Assembly: GCF_023100805.1 (NCBI RefSeq)
Contig: NZ_CP095855.1
Coordinates: 3,141,001 to 3,205,000 of the forward strand
DNA: 64,000 nucleotides
Source of the DNA: Chitinophaga filiformis
GTDB taxonomy: Bacteria > Bacteroidota > Bacteroidia > Chitinophagales > Chitinophagaceae
Reading direction: 5' to 3'
Shown here: piece after piece, positions 35,102-43,452 of the stretch
Position numbering within the stretch: the first letter of the stretch is position 1
Layout: every line of letters starts with the position of its first letter
The notes under the pieces: model-generated
What the model saw: the letters and a program-made list of their open reading frames with translations, nothing else
Databases searched by the model: none
What the model was told of the DNA's origin: nothing
Program-made: the position numbers and the translations under genes

Positions 35102-37546
35102 TTATCGTAGCAGCGCCACCCATCCTGTGTAGGGTTTTTCATCTGCTGATGTTTTGATGACATAATAGTAGGTGCCTGTGGGCAATGATCTTCCGCCACG
35201 GGTGCCGTCCCAGGGAGCATAACCGATACCGGTGAACACGATTTGTCCCCAGCGGTTATAGATCTCTGTCTTTGCAGCGGGCCTTGCTTTTAGTCCGTCT
35301 ATGCTCCAGCGGTCATTGATCCCATCTCCGTTCGGACTAAATACATTCGGTATTTCCAACACCAGGTCGGGCACTACGATATACCATGCATGACTGATGC
35401 TATCAACACAGCCAATATCATTCTTTGCATACAGGATGACCCTGTAGCTGCCGGGCAGTTCATACTTGTGCTGCGGATCTTCCAGGCTGGAGAGGGTACC
35501 GTCTCCAAAGTCCCAGTTATATTCCATAGCAAACTGTGAAGTGTTGTTGAAAGTGAAAGTGCCGTTCTTGAACTCTACCGGGTTATTTGCTCCCGGTGCA
35601 GCACTGAATGCAGCAAGGGGAGGAGCAACTATATTGATCAGCGCAGTTTTGGTAATGGTCGTAGCACACTGTCCTTGCGATATAGCCTTTAATGTAACCG
35701 TGTAGGCACCAGGAGTGCTGTAGCTGTATACCGGTTCGGCCTGGGTGGTCTGGTAGCCGTTTCCCAGCGACCATTCATACGTATCCGCAAGCTGTGAAAG
35801 GTTATCAAAGCTGATAACAGCAGGGGCGCAGCCTGTGGTCAGGTCTGTTGTGAAATCGGCTACCGGCATGGGAATAGCGGTTACCGTAACAGGAACAGCT
35901 GTATCGGCGCATATATTATCCTGTATGATCAGGCCGATCGAGCCGCTTTGCTGATACTTAACCGTATAGGGGCCAAAGCCGCTGCCACTCTGCACAACGC
36001 CACCACCCCAGTTCCATACGGGAGTAGCATTGCCTGCATAGGCGCCTGTGAAAGTGATGGTAGTGCTTTCTCCTGCACATACAGGTGTTTTGCTGACAGT
36101 GAAACTGGCTGTTGGCGGCTGTGACACGGTAATGTTGTGTGTGGCAGTATTAGATACACAGCCATCTTCGGTAACCTGCAGCTGTACAGTATATGTGTTT
36201 GCTGTGTTAAAGCGTATGTCGTAAGGGCCCGCGCCGGAACCACTTTGTATAACAGCACCTGAAAAATTGTGCCAGTCGTAGGTGGCAGCAGTTCCCGCCG
36301 TACCTGTAAAAGTCAATGTATGGTTCGCGCCCAGGCATACCACATCGGGCAGTGCAGAGAAATCTGCAACAGGTGTAGGTTTAACGGCAACGTCCACCGT
36401 ATCTTTCAGCAGGCAGCCGAAGGCGTCTTGCGCAGTAACGATATAGGATGTAGTATCTGTGGGGCTAACGGAAATGCTATTACCGGTAGCAGTTCCCGGC
36501 GTCCAGGAATAATTGGTTGCAGTGCCACCGCTTGCTGTGACCGAAAGCGTAGCGGTTTGCCCGGCGCAGATACTGGCAGGGCTGGCGCTTGCAGTGAGTG
36601 TTACGAGCGATAATTTCTTGATAGTATCAGTAACAGTGGTGATGCAATTGTTGCCATCTTTAATGGACAGGGTGTAAAAACCTGCTGCCAGTCCTGTAGC
36701 AGTAGGCGTAGTCTGAACAGGCGTCGTATTCCAGGAATAGCTTAAAGGCGCAGTACCGCCGCTTGCAGTTACTGCTATGCTGCCGTTCGCGCCTCCGCAG
36801 ATGGCGTCTGTAACAGTATGTGTATACGTAAGCGGTGTGTATTGTACACCGGAAAGCGCCATGATGAGTGCCCTGGAGCTGATATTTGGACCTTGTACAT
36901 ATAGAAAGGAAACAGACCTGATCAGCTTTGACTGATCAGCGCAGGGGATATTAAAGTCGAATGCATACATCCTGGGATTGCTGGGAAGTCCATCTACAGT
37001 GGGGAAGGACGTGGTACGGGTCAGCCTGCCCATACCACTGAATATGAACGGTGTTCCGAAGAACCAGTCTTTGATCTGAAGGGTGCCCGCATTGGCAGAC
37101 GTACCATCGGTATAGTTCAGCGTCACGATCACGGTACTGTTATTTTCTGTACCGAATGCCAGTATGCTCAATTTGCTGAAACTGGCGGGTGTGGCGAGGT
37201 TAAGGGTGCCTGCAGGCAATGAGTTAGCAACGTTTCCGCCGGCGGAAAGATATAATGCATTAGGGCCTGTATAAGGATTCATCTGGTAAGTACGGGTACC
37301 GCTTACAAAGGTGCCCGAGTTAATGATACCTCCGCCGATGCCATTGGCAGCTGCAAAAGCCTGGGTATGCAGGATGTGGTTACTACCGTCTATTACGGTG
37401 GATGTGACAGCAACGGCGTTGGTGCCCGCCTCAGCTACAATGTCGGCATTGAACCCGGTAACAGGTACCGGTGTATAGGTTTGCGCAGACAATAACTGTA
37501 TGCCGGTATGGATGAACAATAGGGTAATTGTAAAGATACGCTTCAT
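35102..37546 (-). CDS. T9SS type B cargo, SprB-repeat/PKD surface protein (814 aa)
   Basis: The larger paralogue and likely first gene of the pair. Signal peptide 1-21 (ends LLSAQ). The same N-terminal domain (YTPVPVTGFNADIVAEAGTN) comes first. An SprB repeat (about 240-310) has CGGANGSIAVTASGGTAPLS. Ig/PKD-like modules follow: about 400-540 with VCLGANHTLTFTGTAGTAAT, then classical PKD units with EYNWDFGDGTLSSLEDPQHK around 660-740. The C-terminal CHU_C domain (about 735-814) has IPNVFSPNGDGINDRWSIDG and IYNRWGQIVF. It probably forms an extended surface fibre or adhesin. Ligand unknown. Its 5' region contains no evident operator. Confidence 0.88.
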   Translation of the reverse strand: MKRIFTITLLFIHTGIQLLSAQTYTPVPVTGFNADIVAEAGTNAVAVTSTVIDGSNHILHTQAFAAANGIGGGIINSGTFVSGTRTYQMNPYTGPNALYLSAGGNVANSLPAGTLNLATPASFSKLSILAFGTENNSTVIVTLNYTDGTSANAGTLQIKDWFFGTPFIFSGMGRLTRTTSFPTVDGLPSNPRMYAFDFNIPCADQSKLIRSVSFLYVQGPNISSRALIMALSGVQYTPLTYTHTVTDAICGGANGSIAVTASGGTAPLSYSWNTTPVQTTPTATGLAAGFYTLSIKDGNNCITTVTDTIKKLSLVTLTASASPASICAGQTATLSVTASGGTATNYSWTPGTATGNSISVSPTDTTSYIVTAQDAFGCLLKDTVDVAVKPTPVADFSALPDVVCLGANHTLTFTGTAGTAATYDWHNFSGAVIQSGSGAGPYDIRFNTANTYTVQLQVTEDGCVSNTATHNITVSQPPTASFTVSKTPVCAGESTTITFTGAYAGNATPVWNWGGGVVQSGSGFGPYTVKYQQSGSIGLIIQDNICADTAVPVTVTAIPMPVADFTTDLTTGCAPAVISFDNLSQLADTYEWSLGNGYQTTQAEPVYSYSTPGAYTVTLKAISQGQCATTITKTALINIVAPPLAAFSAAPGANNPVEFKNGTFTFNNTSQFAMEYNWDFGDGTLSSLEDPQHKYELPGSYRVILYAKNDIGCVDSISHAWYIVVPDLVLEIPNVFSPNGDGINDRWSIDGLKARPAAKTEIYNRWGQIVFTGIGYAPWDGTRGGRSLPTGTYYYVIKTSADEKPYTGWVALLR

Positions 37547-37828
37547 GAACGGTCATTATAGATTTCGGTCTTTTTATGATTTTACTAAGCTCTATGAATT
37601 GGCAGGGTATAGGCTTACGCCATGCACAATGCCGGAGGCCCCTGAAGGAAGCTTCCGCCAGCAACAGTTAACTTTCACCAGTAAATACTTGTGGAGAAGA
37701 AAAAAGGGTGGGTAGCTGGATATATATTTTTTATTTCAATAATTAAAACACGTAAAGGATAGACTGTTTTTACAGCTATCGGGTGCTGAAGAGGTACATT
37801 TTTAAGGCAAATTGAATTTCGAAAATGG

Positions 37829-38128
37829 TCAGGTAACAGTTATTTCTAACCTTCTTGCATTAATAGCCTGACCTTCTTTTTCCCAGATACGTCTTTGCTC
37901 GAAGGTGACGCTGGCATGTCCCGGTGACTTTCCGTTGATGATAAATGCCTCTTCATTACTCGTGCCCACATCCTGCCGGAAGGTATCAACAGCATGATCG
38001 TAAGGTCTTACATCAACACATGCGGCATTGCTGACCTGGTAGAACCATTGGAATCCTGCGGTTCCAAGACCAGGGAGGACTACAGTTAGGGATGTCCCTG
38101 CTTTTATTTCTTTAACCTCGCTTTCCAT
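37829..38128 (-). CDS. Chagasin-type cysteine protease inhibitor (I42)
   Basis: About 99 aa from the ATG at 38128 (MESEVKEIKAGTSLTVVLPG). Upstream in-frame codons give no better start. Chagasins insert three loops into the active site of papain-like proteases. Corresponding positions here are GTAGFQW (loop like NPTTGY), the central GTSNEEAF segment near residue 57 (weak GxGG), and RRIWEK near residue 85 (loop like RPW). The match is partial, so the family call is moderate. It has no signal peptide, so it would meet its target inside the cell. The gene is directly downstream of the papain-like gene (109 bp) in the same direction, suggesting a protease/self-protection pair. Confidence 0.7.
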   Translation of the reverse strand: MESEVKEIKAGTSLTVVLPGLGTAGFQWFYQVSNAACVDVRPYDHAVDTFRQDVGTSNEEAFIINGKSPGHASVTFEQRRIWEKEGQAINARRLEITVT

Positions 38129-38237
38129 AGTTTTGGGTTTTATTAAAATGCGAATTACAGTTACTATACTAAACCTCCGGCAATCATCAGGCCAGAAGAG
38201 GAGATAGTGAACCGTAATTCGCAACTATGACTGCTAT

Positions 38238-39905
38238 TTATACGTACCACTTATGGTACATAGCTGAATCGGTGCCTTGCACAAAGCAGTCGAGTCGTCC
38301 GGCTGCCCATGAAGATACGCCTACATCGGAAGAGAGAATACCTCCCAGGTTTTCGTCTCCGCTCCATTTGGCGCCATCCCACCATTTGTGCATCATGTTG
38401 TAGGTCTGGCCGGGGAAGAATACATCGATCCTGTTTGCACCCCATGATACGGCAGCAGGATTACCAAACATATTGGACTGCAGGTCTTCCCATCCGCTCC
38501 ATTTGGTGTCAAACCATTTATGCCACAGGTGGTTGTTCAGGCCGCGTGCGAAACAATCCAGTCTGCCCGGCGCCCATGAAGATACTGCCGGTGCTGAATT
38601 GATAACGCCTCCGAGGTCTTCCCATCCATGCCATGCGCCATTCCACCAGAGATGCCACATAGAAGAGTTCATGCCCCTGGCAAAGATATCTATGCGGTTT
38701 GGTCCCCAGCTTACGCAGGCAGGTTCTGATGATAATAATCCGCCCAGATCTTCCCATCCGCTCCAGCCGCCCTGGTACCATTTGTGATACAGGTGATGGT
38801 TGAGCCCCAGGGCGAAGATGTCCAGTCGTCCGGATGCCCATGAGCAGATAGCAGGAGCACCCTGGATCTGTCCACCGAGCGATTCCCAGCCGTTCCAGGA
38901 AGAACCGTTCCACCATTTGTGATAAACAGCAGAGTCCATACCGCGTACAACAACGTCTATGCGGTTAGGTCCCCATGAAACTGCATTTGGCCTGGATGAT
39001 AGTAAACCGCCCAGATTTTCCCATCCATGCCATCCGGTTTGCTGTGGAAGTTTGACGCCGCTGGCAGTCCAGAACGGGAATTCTGTATCTATACCAGCCT
39101 GTCCGTATGCGATCTTAAAGAAGCCTCCTTTGCCCCATCCGGTGCCCCAGGAGTTCTTACAGATCCAGCAGTGTTCTGTTTCTGAATAACCGATCACTGT
39201 TACGCAGTGCAGACCATAATCAGAGCCGCTGACATGTTTGTACACGCCATCAGCATAAGAGAAGAAGTCTTCATACACATGCATAACAGCAGAGCAGGGG
39301 CCGTTGTTGGAAAGGTAGTTCTTCCTTTCAGTGATGTTTGCAATGGTAGTAGAGTTGGTGATCTTTACTGCCCTTGCATCACGGTTAGGCCCTACTTTAC
39401 AGGTAGGAGGTTGTTTCCAGATATTGTTTTCCGGAAAAGCTGTTTCATAAGGGAAGCATGCTTCATCAGGAATGCCTCTTGATTTGATCTGGCTGAAAGC
39501 ATCAGTAGGCCACCATCCTCCGCAGTTTGCACCATGCGAAGAGCAGAAATGGAGGTCTGCTTCCGAGAGATTGAGCAATTGTCCTTTTTCAATAGAAGCC
39601 ATTGCTTCGGTAACTGAGGTAGTGCAGAACGAAACGCAGGAACCGCATCCACCCTGATCTTTCACGGGTGTGATATGGTTGCCATTACGGTTGCGCCAGT
39701 CCACCTCCTGAGCAAAATTGGCTACCGGAGCAGTAGCTGCCCGCTTGTTCATCACAGCGGCAAGTTCCTCAGTGTTTACAATGACACCCAATAAAGCTTT
39801 TTGCTGTGGATCAGGCAACTGGGAAACAGGTGTTTCTCTTGCCTGCCACTGGGTATCGGCCTTCTGAAGGTCGGCTACCAGTTCTGAGATCTTGATCTTA
39901 GACAT
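38238..39905 (-). CDS. Papain-like (C1A) protease fused to lectin-like beta-propeller
   Basis: A 555-aa protein from the ATG at 39905 (MSKIKISELVADLQKADTQW). Upstream in-frame codons are not ATG. Residues 1-65 are a soluble helical leader, not a Sec signal. The C1A domain (about 66-285) has Q84 and Cys90 in DQGGCGSCVSFCT, His232 in YGLHCVTVIGY and Asn250 in CKNSWGTGWG, the full papain set. Residues 290-555 hold five to six repeats of about 46 residues built on WSGWEDLGG..SWG..RIDVF, the PLL (Photorhabdus lectin) propeller signature, which binds sugars. A protease that carries its own glycan-binding head yet has no export signal is odd. It may be released by lysis or a contractile/other system. 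It heads the pair with the inhibitor. Confidence 0.85.
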   Translation of the reverse strand: MSKIKISELVADLQKADTQWQARETPVSQLPDPQQKALLGVIVNTEELAAVMNKRAATAPVANFAQEVDWRNRNGNHITPVKDQGGCGSCVSFCTTSVTEAMASIEKGQLLNLSEADLHFCSSHGANCGGWWPTDAFSQIKSRGIPDEACFPYETAFPENNIWKQPPTCKVGPNRDARAVKITNSTTIANITERKNYLSNNGPCSAVMHVYEDFFSYADGVYKHVSGSDYGLHCVTVIGYSETEHCWICKNSWGTGWGKGGFFKIAYGQAGIDTEFPFWTASGVKLPQQTGWHGWENLGGLLSSRPNAVSWGPNRIDVVVRGMDSAVYHKWWNGSSWNGWESLGGQIQGAPAICSWASGRLDIFALGLNHHLYHKWYQGGWSGWEDLGGLLSSEPACVSWGPNRIDIFARGMNSSMWHLWWNGAWHGWEDLGGVINSAPAVSSWAPGRLDCFARGLNNHLWHKWFDTKWSGWEDLQSNMFGNPAAVSWGANRIDVFFPGQTYNMMHKWWDGAKWSGDENLGGILSSDVGVSSWAAGRLDCFVQGTDSAMYHKWYV

Positions 39906-39953
39906 TTGAATGGTATTGTTTTGGAGTGAACAGAATAACGATCCGAAATTCAA

Positions 39954-40522
39954 TGCTGAATCAGAAGTAAGTAACGGTGCTAAAGAAATGCACGTGCAGG
40001 ATTTACTGTCGATGTTGTTACATCATCATTGTCACAAAAGATACTTTAAGTGTGATGCCTGTCTGGTGGTCCCGATAGTGAAAGGAAATAAGGTTCGTGA
40101 GGTGCTTTTTACGTAATAAAGTGGAATACTTCCATGCTTGTGAAAGCAAATCTATATGAATGTCAGAAGTTTAAAAAATAAATTTTAATGTGCTAACGAT
40201 TGCAAACGAATAAAAAAATATTTCCTGTATAAACATGTGGGAGGATTAAAAGAACATACAGAAAACGCATGATATAGATCAAATCCATGTATATAAAAAA
40301 AATAGCTACTTATTAACTTCCAATTAACCAAATCCTATAGATTGTTTCCTAAACTTGTGTACCGTTGCATTGTACTGATACACATTAATACCATTGTTTG
40401 TAAGATGAAAAACTGCCATTGTACCCGGATTTCTTCTTACATCTTATCATATTCCTGAACAGTTTGTTGACCACAGGTACAGCTGTTCAATGTTCATGCA
40501 TGTTGAAATAAAAACTATACAT
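39954..40522. other. AT-rich non-coding gap
   Basis: About 570 bp between the protease (minus) and the HicB-like gene (plus), so it must carry both promoters. Low GC, with A/T-runs; no inverted repeat of note seen and no coding frame with support. Confidence 0.4.
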
Positions 40523-40873
40523 ATGAAGAATGCATTAGTAAAAAAGAAAGCAGGCGCACGTAAACGCAAACGCAAACAGGTCTATCTTTTTTCACCCAAG
40601 GTGATAGAAGGAAAAGACAGGCAGTATGTATTTAATTTTCCATTGCTTTCCATTATGGGAAAAGAAAATGGTCACTACGTGATAGAGAACAGCATGCTTT
40701 CTATATTCGGTGTTGGCAGAACCCGGTCAGAAGCCATGCGGGACTTTGCCGAGGTATTTGACGAAGCTTACAAATGGTATAATGAGCTTCCCGAAGACAC
40801 ACTCACTCCCAAAATGCAGCGGCTGAAAACAATGCTGAACAGTACCGTGAAAGGTATCGTCGTTACGGCCTGA
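40523..40873 (+). CDS. HicB-like small protein
   Basis: A 116-aa protein from the ATG at 40523 (MKNALVKKKAG). A very basic N-terminus (ARKRKRKQ) is followed by a strand/strand/helix module reading YVIENSMLSIFGVGRTRSEAMRDFAEVF. This resembles the partial RNase H fold of HicB-type antitoxins and related Bacteroidota proteins. No HicA toxin ORF is found next to it in either direction. The basic tail suggests nucleic-acid contact. Cytosolic. A shorter, stand-alone regulator is as likely as an antitoxin, so the family is only tentative. Confidence 0.5.
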   Translation: MKNALVKKKAGARKRKRKQVYLFSPKVIEGKDRQYVFNFPLLSIMGKENGHYVIENSMLSIFGVGRTRSEAMRDFAEVFDEAYKWYNELPEDTLTPKMQRLKTMLNSTVKGIVVTA

Positions 40874-41157
40874 CACGGTCAGCTTCTCCGGCGCATGTCC
40901 TGCCCTTCGTCCAGCTCCGCGGTACAGATGAATTAAAGGACGGCGTACCATTGACAGCCAGCTCAATCCCCCTGTTACTCACTTCACCGGCATGGGAAAC
41001 GGTGTGTTTCCGTCTCCTATGACGGACCGCGGTGAATGAGGCCGGGGTATAAGTGTGGCATTGATTGAACAGTTTATAGCTGAAAACAGCCATTTTGTTA
41101 TTTATAGCTTGTTGATGTGAACTTATTGTTATACTTTTTCGCATCATTTCGAATGTT

Positions 41158-42135
41158 ATGGATATTGATTTGTTTGAACAACTTCAAAAAGAGGGGACTA
41201 TTTCCGCTGCATCAGCAGAAAAAGTACGCACCATCACAGCAAAAAGGCTTTTCTCTGTCCACTGGGAGCTCAAGACCATCCTGTACCTGGGCGTTTTATT
41301 ACTAAGCGGAGGCCTGGGGATACTGGTATATAAGAATATCGATACAATAGGCCACCAGGTCATTCTGCTGGCGATCGCATTAGCTTGTGGCGGTTGCTTT
41401 TATTATAGTTTCCGTCACAAGTTACCTTTCTCAGCAGAGAAAGTACCTGCGCCGAACAGCTTTTTCGATTATATCCTGCTGCTGGGATGTTTGCTGCTGA
41501 TCACCTTCATCACTTACCTCCAGGTGCAATACAATGTATTCGGTACCAGGTATGGCGCCGCCACTTTCATCCCGATGCTGGTATTGTTTTTTTCCGCTTA
41601 TTACTTTGATCACCTGGGTGTATTGAGTATGGCAGTGACCAATCTGGCCGCCTGGATGGGAGTAACGGTAACGCCGCTTCAGTTGTTAAGCGCCAACGAT
41701 TTCTCCAGCTATACACTTATATACACAGGACTGGTGCTGGGTGCTTTACTGATAGTAGCCGCTCTGCTGAGTAGCCGTTTACGGTTCAAAGCGCATTTTG
41801 CATTTACCTACAGTAACTTTGGTACACATATTTTTCTCATCGCTAACCTTGCTGGCATGTTTGCCGCATACGACGGGCAATATGGATTATGGTTCCTCTT
41901 GCTCATTGCTGCAACTGTGTTCTTTTACAGCCAGGCTATGAAGCAGAGATCTTTCTATTTCATATTGATCATTACACTATATGCATACATAGGACTGAGC
42001 TTTATGGTGGTCAGATTGTTGATGGATACACGATCAGAAGGTGGAATATACGCCGGACTATTGTATTTTATCATGTCTGGCATCGGCGCTATTGTACTGT
42101 TGATTAACCTTAACAAAAAACTGAAAAAAGCATGA
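41158..42135 (+). CDS. DUF2157-type multi-pass membrane protein
   Basis: 325 aa. A short soluble N-terminal helix pair (about 1-35: LFEQLQKEGTISAASAEKVR) precedes about ten hydrophobic helices from residue 42 on (YLGVLLLSGGLGILVYKNID, and so on to the C-terminus). This arrangement matches DUF2157 proteins, whose function is unknown. The stop overlaps the next ATG by 4 bp, so the pair is translationally coupled. Confidence 0.8.
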   Translation: MDIDLFEQLQKEGTISAASAEKVRTITAKRLFSVHWELKTILYLGVLLLSGGLGILVYKNIDTIGHQVILLAIALACGGCFYYSFRHKLPFSAEKVPAPNSFFDYILLLGCLLLITFITYLQVQYNVFGTRYGAATFIPMLVLFFSAYYFDHLGVLSMAVTNLAAWMGVTVTPLQLLSANDFSSYTLIYTGLVLGALLIVAALLSSRLRFKAHFAFTYSNFGTHIFLIANLAGMFAAYDGQYGLWFLLLIAATVFFYSQAMKQRSFYFILIITLYAYIGLSFMVVRLLMDTRSEGGIYAGLLYFIMSGIGAIVLLINLNKKLKKA

Positions 42136-43301
42136 TCGCATATAATAGTCAGTCATTGGACAACCTGTATATCCAGGAGCAGGCGGAAATGGCACAGGAG
42201 GCAGATTGTATTACCGCTGAGGAGTATAATGCTATTACTGCGGCCCACCCGGTGAATCTTTATACGCCTAATCCCTATATGCGTATCGGCATTTTTATCC
42301 TGACAGTCATTATCCTGTTGTTTTCTTTCGGTTTTTTCTGCCTCTTATCTATGTCAGGAGGAGAGAGTGCATTTACCGTCCTGTGTTTACTTTTTGGCGG
42401 CGGGTCTTATGCGCTGGCTGAATATATGATACGTGAAAAGAGACACTACAAATCGGGAGCTGATGCAGCTTTGATATGGGGAGCGGGTATTTTTTTACTT
42501 ACGGCACTAGGCATTGCAACCGACGCAGACGCGCCTCTCTGGGTATGGTGCTTCGCCGCGCTCATATTGTCGCTCTTTTTTGTATTGCGCTTCGCGGATG
42601 TCAGTATGAGTATTGTAGCGCATTTATCGCTACTGGGTCTTCTTTTTTCCGGCGCTGTGCAAATGGGTAACATAGCAAAGCTGATCATTCCTTTTATCAT
42701 CATGCTGGCTTCGGCAGGTGTGTATTTTCTTTCAGTAAAACTTATTGCGGTACGTACTTACCGGCATTATAAAAAATGCCTGCAGATGCTGCAGGTCTGT
42801 GCCCTGATCACACTGTACCTGGGAGGGAATTATTTCGTAGTGAGAGAAGTAAGTAATGAAATGTTCGGGCTGGACCTGCAGGCAGGCCAGGATATTCCGG
42901 GAGGATGGTTCTTCTGGATACTGACCGTCACATTACCATTGCTATACATCTATGCAGGTATCCGGAAGAAAGACAGGATATTGATCTGTGTAGGACTTTT
43001 GCTGATTGCCGGTATCGTGTATACCATTCGTTATTATCACAGTGTGGCGCCGCTTGAAGTAGCGATGACACTGGGAGGCCTTGTGATGATAGGCATTGCT
43101 TACGCATTGATCCGTTATCTTAAAACACCGCGTCATGGTTTCACAGCGGCATCATCTGATGAAAGACATGCTATGGAAGCTATACAGATAGAATCACTGA
43201 TCATTGCGCAAACCATGAGCCATGCTGCTGCTCCCCGGCCGGATCAGCTGGAGTTTGGCGGTGGCTCAGGTGGTGGCGGTGGCGCTTCGGGCGATTTTTA
43301 A
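42132..43301 (+). CDS. Multi-pass membrane protein with Gly-rich GGGGASGDF tail
   Basis: 389 aa. Soluble N-terminus of about 45 residues, then about ten TM helices (FILTVIILLFSFGFFCLL, and others) and a hydrophilic C-terminal segment ending in the 16-residue Gly/Ser tail (FGGGSGGGGGASGDF). Similar glycine-rich tails end TPM/YgcG-type membrane proteins, where their function is unknown. Coupled by an ATGA overlap to the preceding DUF2157-like gene, so the two probably form one membrane complex. No function can be given. A terminator follows at 43321-43352. Confidence 0.8.
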   Translation: MIAYNSQSLDNLYIQEQAEMAQEADCITAEEYNAITAAHPVNLYTPNPYMRIGIFILTVIILLFSFGFFCLLSMSGGESAFTVLCLLFGGGSYALAEYMIREKRHYKSGADAALIWGAGIFLLTALGIATDADAPLWVWCFAALILSLFFVLRFADVSMSIVAHLSLLGLLFSGAVQMGNIAKLIIPFIIMLASAGVYFLSVKLIAVRTYRHYKKCLQMLQVCALITLYLGGNYFVVREVSNEMFGLDLQAGQDIPGGWFFWILTVTLPLLYIYAGIRKKDRILICVGLLLIAGIVYTIRYYHSVAPLEVAMTLGGLVMIGIAYALIRYLKTPRHGFTAASSDERHAMEAIQIESLIIAQTMSHAAAPRPDQLEFGGGSGGGGGASGDF

Positions 43302-43320
43302 AAAGATATCGAATGAAATA

Positions 43321-43352
43321 AGGGTGTATCAAAGTGCAATACACCCTCATTT
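43321..43352. terminator. Intrinsic terminator between convergent genes
   Basis: Arms agggtgtat (43321-43329) and atacaccct (43339-43347), followed by cattttt. It serves the membrane-protein operon and possibly, on the other strand, the C25-like protease gene. Confidence 0.7.
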
Positions 43353-43452
43353 TTCTGGGTACCTGATTGAATCAGGTAGTCATTTAAACGATGTTCAGCG
43401 CTTATTTTTACTTTGGAGTTTTCCCGATGCTTATGTGTTTTGTGGTGTATCG

